The notes beneath the pieces were generated by a model. It was given only the letters and a program-made list of their open reading frames with translations. It had not been told where the DNA came from and ran no database searches. The translations under genes and the position numbers were made by a program. Positions 6,314 through 9,345 of a DNA stretch of 9,345 nt are shown in pieces (position 1 is the stretch's first letter; every line of letters starts with the position of its first letter). Origin of the DNA: Syntrophaceae bacterium (GTDB taxonomy: Bacteria > Desulfobacterota > DTXE01); contig DTXE01000105.1 of NCBI GenBank assembly GCA_012962595.1, forward strand, positions 1-9,345, in the 5' to 3' direction.

Positions 6314-9107
6314 TTTTATATAACCTCTCATATACATAAAAACATGCCCCAGAAACTTTTTCTAACAAGAACATCCCTAATATCCCTTCTTGATGTCTTA
6401 ATCCATCCCAGTCATAATATACTTCTTCTAAATTCGCCACGCCGGCACCTTCAAGGAGGGTAATAGCCGCCTTTGGCCCATCAATTCCTTTTATAAAGAG
6501 AAAGACTTGGCCAGGAATTACCAAAGGATTTTGAAAATAATCTTCTACTAGAGAAGAGCCAATATCATCTTTAGCTGCCCGTCTGATATAGATATCTCCG
6601 TGTAGTAGAAGGAACTTGCCCAACTGTGTATCCACAATCTCATTGAAATGTCCCAAGCTTGCTATCATTTGAGCTGTAAGGGAGGGTTTTTTCAACAGTT
6701 CTTGCCATCTTTTTCTTAAATTTCTTCCGGCCTCAGATTTTATTAGTTTAGTTTCAATTACCCAATATATCTGAAAATCTATAATTCGATAGATATTTTC
6801 CCATTTATAAAAGAGAAATCTAGTATTCTCAAAAGTCTTTTTGATATCCACATAGACATCTTCCCATAGGGCTTTTTTAAAAATGAGTTCTGTAAAATAC
6901 ATATCTGCACTGCCAATCTCAAAGGCTGAGTTGGTAGCGTAAAGTCTATCATTGCAAACATAACGGAGTAGTGAAAATGGATCTTTGGTAATGCCTTCCT
7001 TGAGCGATATTGAAGGAAAAGTCCCTCTCAATCCATAGGAAAATTCTATTCTCTTTGCTTTTAGCTCCTTTGCCAAAGGATTGACCGTTAGCAAATTTAA
7101 ACCCTTGTTTAACTTCTTACCAATTCGTCCCATTTGTTCATTTATCAAGTAATGGATAGAATCTAGAAAAACCGATTTTTGAGCATAGAGTTTTTTAGGA
7201 AATTCGTCTCTTATAATTTTTGAGAATTCTTCCCTAGAAACTTCTGAGAGAATTCTTCCTTTAAATCTTCCCAAGGTATCACCATTAACAAATACCCAAA
7301 CTTCGCTTTCAGATCCATGTCTTCCAACTCTGCCAAATCTTTGAAGAAAAGAGTTTCCTTCGCATTCTTCAGTTATCAAGAGTTCGGCATCGAAATCTAC
7401 TCCCACCTCCACTGCAGAAGTGGAAACAAGCACTGCTCGGGGTAAATCTCGAGCTGAAAACAAATTGATCAATCCCTCTCGTGCCGATTTTGTCATACTT
7501 CCAGTGTAAAGAATGACTGGCACATCTGTATTTTCCCAAAATTTAACATATCTTACCTGAACAGAAATTTCTTTTTCTTCAATCTCTTTTCTCATAAAAG
7601 CCTTTTCTTCCTCGGTGAGGTTCAATACTTTCAGGGGAATTTGGGGTGGTATCCAAAATTTTTTATCTAGAAGGTATGTATTCTGATTATAGATCTCTGC
7701 ATGAATAGAAAACCATACTTTCTTTGCTAATAGGGTTGCTAATTCATTCTGCCCAAAGATCTGAGTGGCTAACTCTTCAATCTTAGATTGAATTAAATCC
7801 TTCTTACCAATCAATTCGGATGGGCTATCTAATTCTTCCATTTTACCCAAGATTTGTGTGCTCCATTCCTCTAGGTCTATTGAGTCTATCTGGCTTTTAT
7901 TACTGGTTAAGTGATTAATACTCTGGTAAATAAGACTTGTGAGTTTGGGGTAACCTGACATTTTCTTTTCTAAATTCTTTTTGTACCCATCTGTTTGCCT
8001 GGCCAATTGTAATAACTTCTTTATATGGATTTCGATCTCACGACTGATGATTTCTATAACCTCATCTAATGAAATTTTTACATTGGTGTCTTTGGGAATA
8101 TCTCTCAGGAAAGGTGAATTAAACCTTGTAAAAATTGAGATGATCTCTTTAAACCGAGTCTGGCTAATACCCATTTTCTTAGTGGATTCCAAAAAATCGC
8201 TCCTTTTAACTACTCCAAATTGTAGCAGATACTCGGCGGGGAGAGGCTTTGTTTTATCAATGGAGGTAAACCCCTCAAAAATCCTGTGTGCTGTCTTTGC
8301 TGAATTGCAAACGACTAAGATGCGCCTGAAACCTTTTTCAAGTGCTTCTGAAATCTTAGTCTTGAAATTCTCTTGTGAATCCCAAAGGTCTTTTTTTATG
8401 GATAAAATAACTTTGACAGTCTCACATTTCGATCGTCCGTCGATCTTCTCTCCTTTGCTCAATTTCATTAATGGATCTTCAAACGTTGCTGTAAGGACAT
8501 GGAGTCTTGCTCGCCTTTTTTGAATAAAAGTTTCCCTCAGAGAGTAAATCCTCTGGAAAAAATGCTCTAGATTTCTAAGTGTAAGCCCATTAAAAAGATG
8601 GGCTTCATCAAGGACAAATTCATCAATTTGGGATAACCCATAAATAAGAAGAGAAGAATATTTGATGTTCTTTTGAAAAAACCAATAGATGGCATCAGGG
8701 GTGGAGAGAATAATCTTTTTATTCAGATTTCTTATCAAATTACTTCTTGAAAACCCTCCAAAAATATATCCTATTTCTCCTGAAAGACCAGTTATACTAC
8801 CTAATCGGTCTAAGACCTTCTTCTGATCATCCAAAAGAGCAAGGGTCGGGTAAAGAAAAGCGGCTTTATTTACTTTCTTTTCAATGATTTTTATGATCAA
8901 GGGGACTGCTATAGCAAGGGTTTTTCCTGCTGCTGTTCCAGCTATTAGGGTTACTTCCTTATTTTCTTTTATTTTGCAGAAGGTTTTTGCTTGATGTTCA
9001 AAAGGGAAGATTTCAGCATCTCCTAAATAGTTCCTAAAAAGCCTTAGTTCTTTCTCAGGTACATTTGAGGAGATCATTGGTGGAGTGCTAACTACTTTAA
9101 TCTCCAA
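6303..9107 (-). CDS. cas3': Cas3' DExH helicase (type I-D-like, no HD domain)
   Basis: This 934-aa superfamily 2 helicase has a Q-like motif FEHQ (36-39), Walker A GTAAGKT (57-63), motif Ia YPTLALLDDQ (86-95), DEAH (167-170), motif III TAT (206-208), motif V VSTSAVEVGVDFD (about 561-573) and motif VI QRFGRVGRHG (589-598). No HD motif is present, so nuclease activity must come from the next gene. It should unwind target DNA recruited by the effector complex. About 250 mostly helical residues (about 280-530) separate the start of the second RecA domain (RRILVVCNSAKTA) from its VILYTGSM strand, an unusually long insertion. The likely start is TTG at 9105-9107, with AGGGG at good spacing. The next ATG (9077) has no ribosome site. 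It is the first intact gene of the operon and overlaps the HD gene by 11 nt. General SF2 helicases share these motifs, so the Cas3' call rests on context. Confidence 0.85.
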   Translation of the reverse strand: MEIKVVSTPPMISSNVPEKELRLFRNYLGDAEIFPFEHQAKTFCKIKENKEVTLIAGTAAGKTLAIAVPLIIKIIEKKVNKAAFLYPTLALLDDQKKVLDRLGSITGLSGEIGYIFGGFSRSNLIRNLNKKIILSTPDAIYWFFQKNIKYSSLLIYGLSQIDEFVLDEAHLFNGLTLRNLEHFFQRIYSLRETFIQKRRARLHVLTATFEDPLMKLSKGEKIDGRSKCETVKVILSIKKDLWDSQENFKTKISEALEKGFRRILVVCNSAKTAHRIFEGFTSIDKTKPLPAEYLLQFGVVKRSDFLESTKKMGISQTRFKEIISIFTRFNSPFLRDIPKDTNVKISLDEVIEIISREIEIHIKKLLQLARQTDGYKKNLEKKMSGYPKLTSLIYQSINHLTSNKSQIDSIDLEEWSTQILGKMEELDSPSELIGKKDLIQSKIEELATQIFGQNELATLLAKKVWFSIHAEIYNQNTYLLDKKFWIPPQIPLKVLNLTEEEKAFMRKEIEEKEISVQVRYVKFWENTDVPVILYTGSMTKSAREGLINLFSARDLPRAVLVSTSAVEVGVDFDAELLITEECEGNSFLQRFGRVGRHGSESEVWVFVNGDTLGRFKGRILSEVSREEFSKIIRDEFPKKLYAQKSVFLDSIHYLINEQMGRIGKKLNKGLNLLTVNPLAKELKAKRIEFSYGLRGTFPSISLKEGITKDPFSLLRYVCNDRLYATNSAFEIGSADMYFTELIFKKALWEDVYVDIKKTFENTRFLFYKWENIYRIIDFQIYWVIETKLIKSEAGRNLRKRWQELLKKPSLTAQMIASLGHFNEIVDTQLGKFLLLHGDIYIRRAAKDDIGSSLVEDYFQNPLVIPGQVFLFIKGIDGPKAAITLLEGAGVANLEEVYYDWDGLRHQEGILGMFLLEKVSGACFYVYERLYKNAS
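6324..6329 (-). promoter_or_regulatory. RBS supporting the HD nuclease start at 6313
   Basis: The minus strand reads GAGAGG, then 10 nt, then ATG at 6311-6313. The two alternative in-frame ATGs upstream (6335-6337 and 6329-6331) lack comparable purine motifs at suitable spacing. The site lies inside the helicase 3' end, implying translational coupling. Confidence 0.55.
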
Positions 9108-9115
9108 TTTTTTAT

Positions 9116-9120
9116 CCCCT
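9116..9120 (-). promoter_or_regulatory. RBS supporting a TTG start for the helicase
   Basis: The minus strand reads AGGGG, then 8 nt of A-rich sequence, then TTG at 9105-9107. The first in-frame ATG, 10 codons further in, lacks any such motif. I see no convincing -35/-10 promoter in the 26 nt between the Cas3 remnant stop and this start, so the operon promoter probably lies outside the trustworthy part of the window. Confidence 0.5.
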
Positions 9121-9133
9121 TATACTAAGGTAG

Positions 9134-9345
<212 letters not shown>

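Noticed and set aside
7981..8523. Plus-strand open frame of 180 codons
   Set aside because: It is antisense to the helicase, whose motifs are unambiguous. The plus frame shows no recognisable domain or ribosome site, so it is a shadow frame.

Overview
The window is an AT-rich (roughly 38% G+C by eye) bacterial segment dominated by one minus-strand operon encoding the interference machinery of a type I-D-like CRISPR-Cas system. Strong Shine-Dalgarno sequences (AGGAGGTGG type) before most genes indicate a bacterium. Genes joined by overlaps or 1-nt gaps indicate one polycistronic message read right to left. The lineage cannot be named. An uncultured or environmental anaerobe is a guess from the composition and the damaged contig end.

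In transcription order the operon holds: a Cas3' DExH helicase without an HD domain (6303-9107, TTG start); a stand-alone HD nuclease (5585-6313); a 693-aa zinc-finger large subunit resembling Cas10d/Csc3 without its HD domain (3511-5592); an unrecognised helical 205-aa protein (2892-3509); Csc2/Cas7d (1922-2890); and Csc1/Cas5d (1143-1892). In canonical type I-D the HD domain is fused to Cas10d, and the small subunit Cas11d arises by internal translation of cas10d. Here HD nuclease, large subunit and possibly small subunit are separate, translationally coupled genes. This resembles the Cas3'/Cas3'' arrangement of type I-A carrying type I-D backbone subunits, and it is the most interesting feature of the window. 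No cas6, cas1, cas2, cas4 or CRISPR array is visible.

The leftmost 1.1 kb, downstream of csc1, is an eroded accessory patch. It contains a small MNT nucleotidyltransferase (595-957), a HepT/HEPN-like partner missing its N-terminal part (271-594), a C-terminal coding remnant of an unknown gene (126-290), a 7-bp tandem repeat, and two ~42-bp direct repeats (133-173 and 1033-1074) bracketing the MNT/HepT pair.

The right edge is suspect. A 43-codon fragment of a different Cas3 helicase (9134-9262, minus strand) runs directly into a G+C-rich RpoB fragment on the plus strand (9255-9345). The two share only about 8 bp. This is best explained as a chimeric join (misassembly or amplification chimera), although a genuine rearrangement cannot be excluded from sequence alone.
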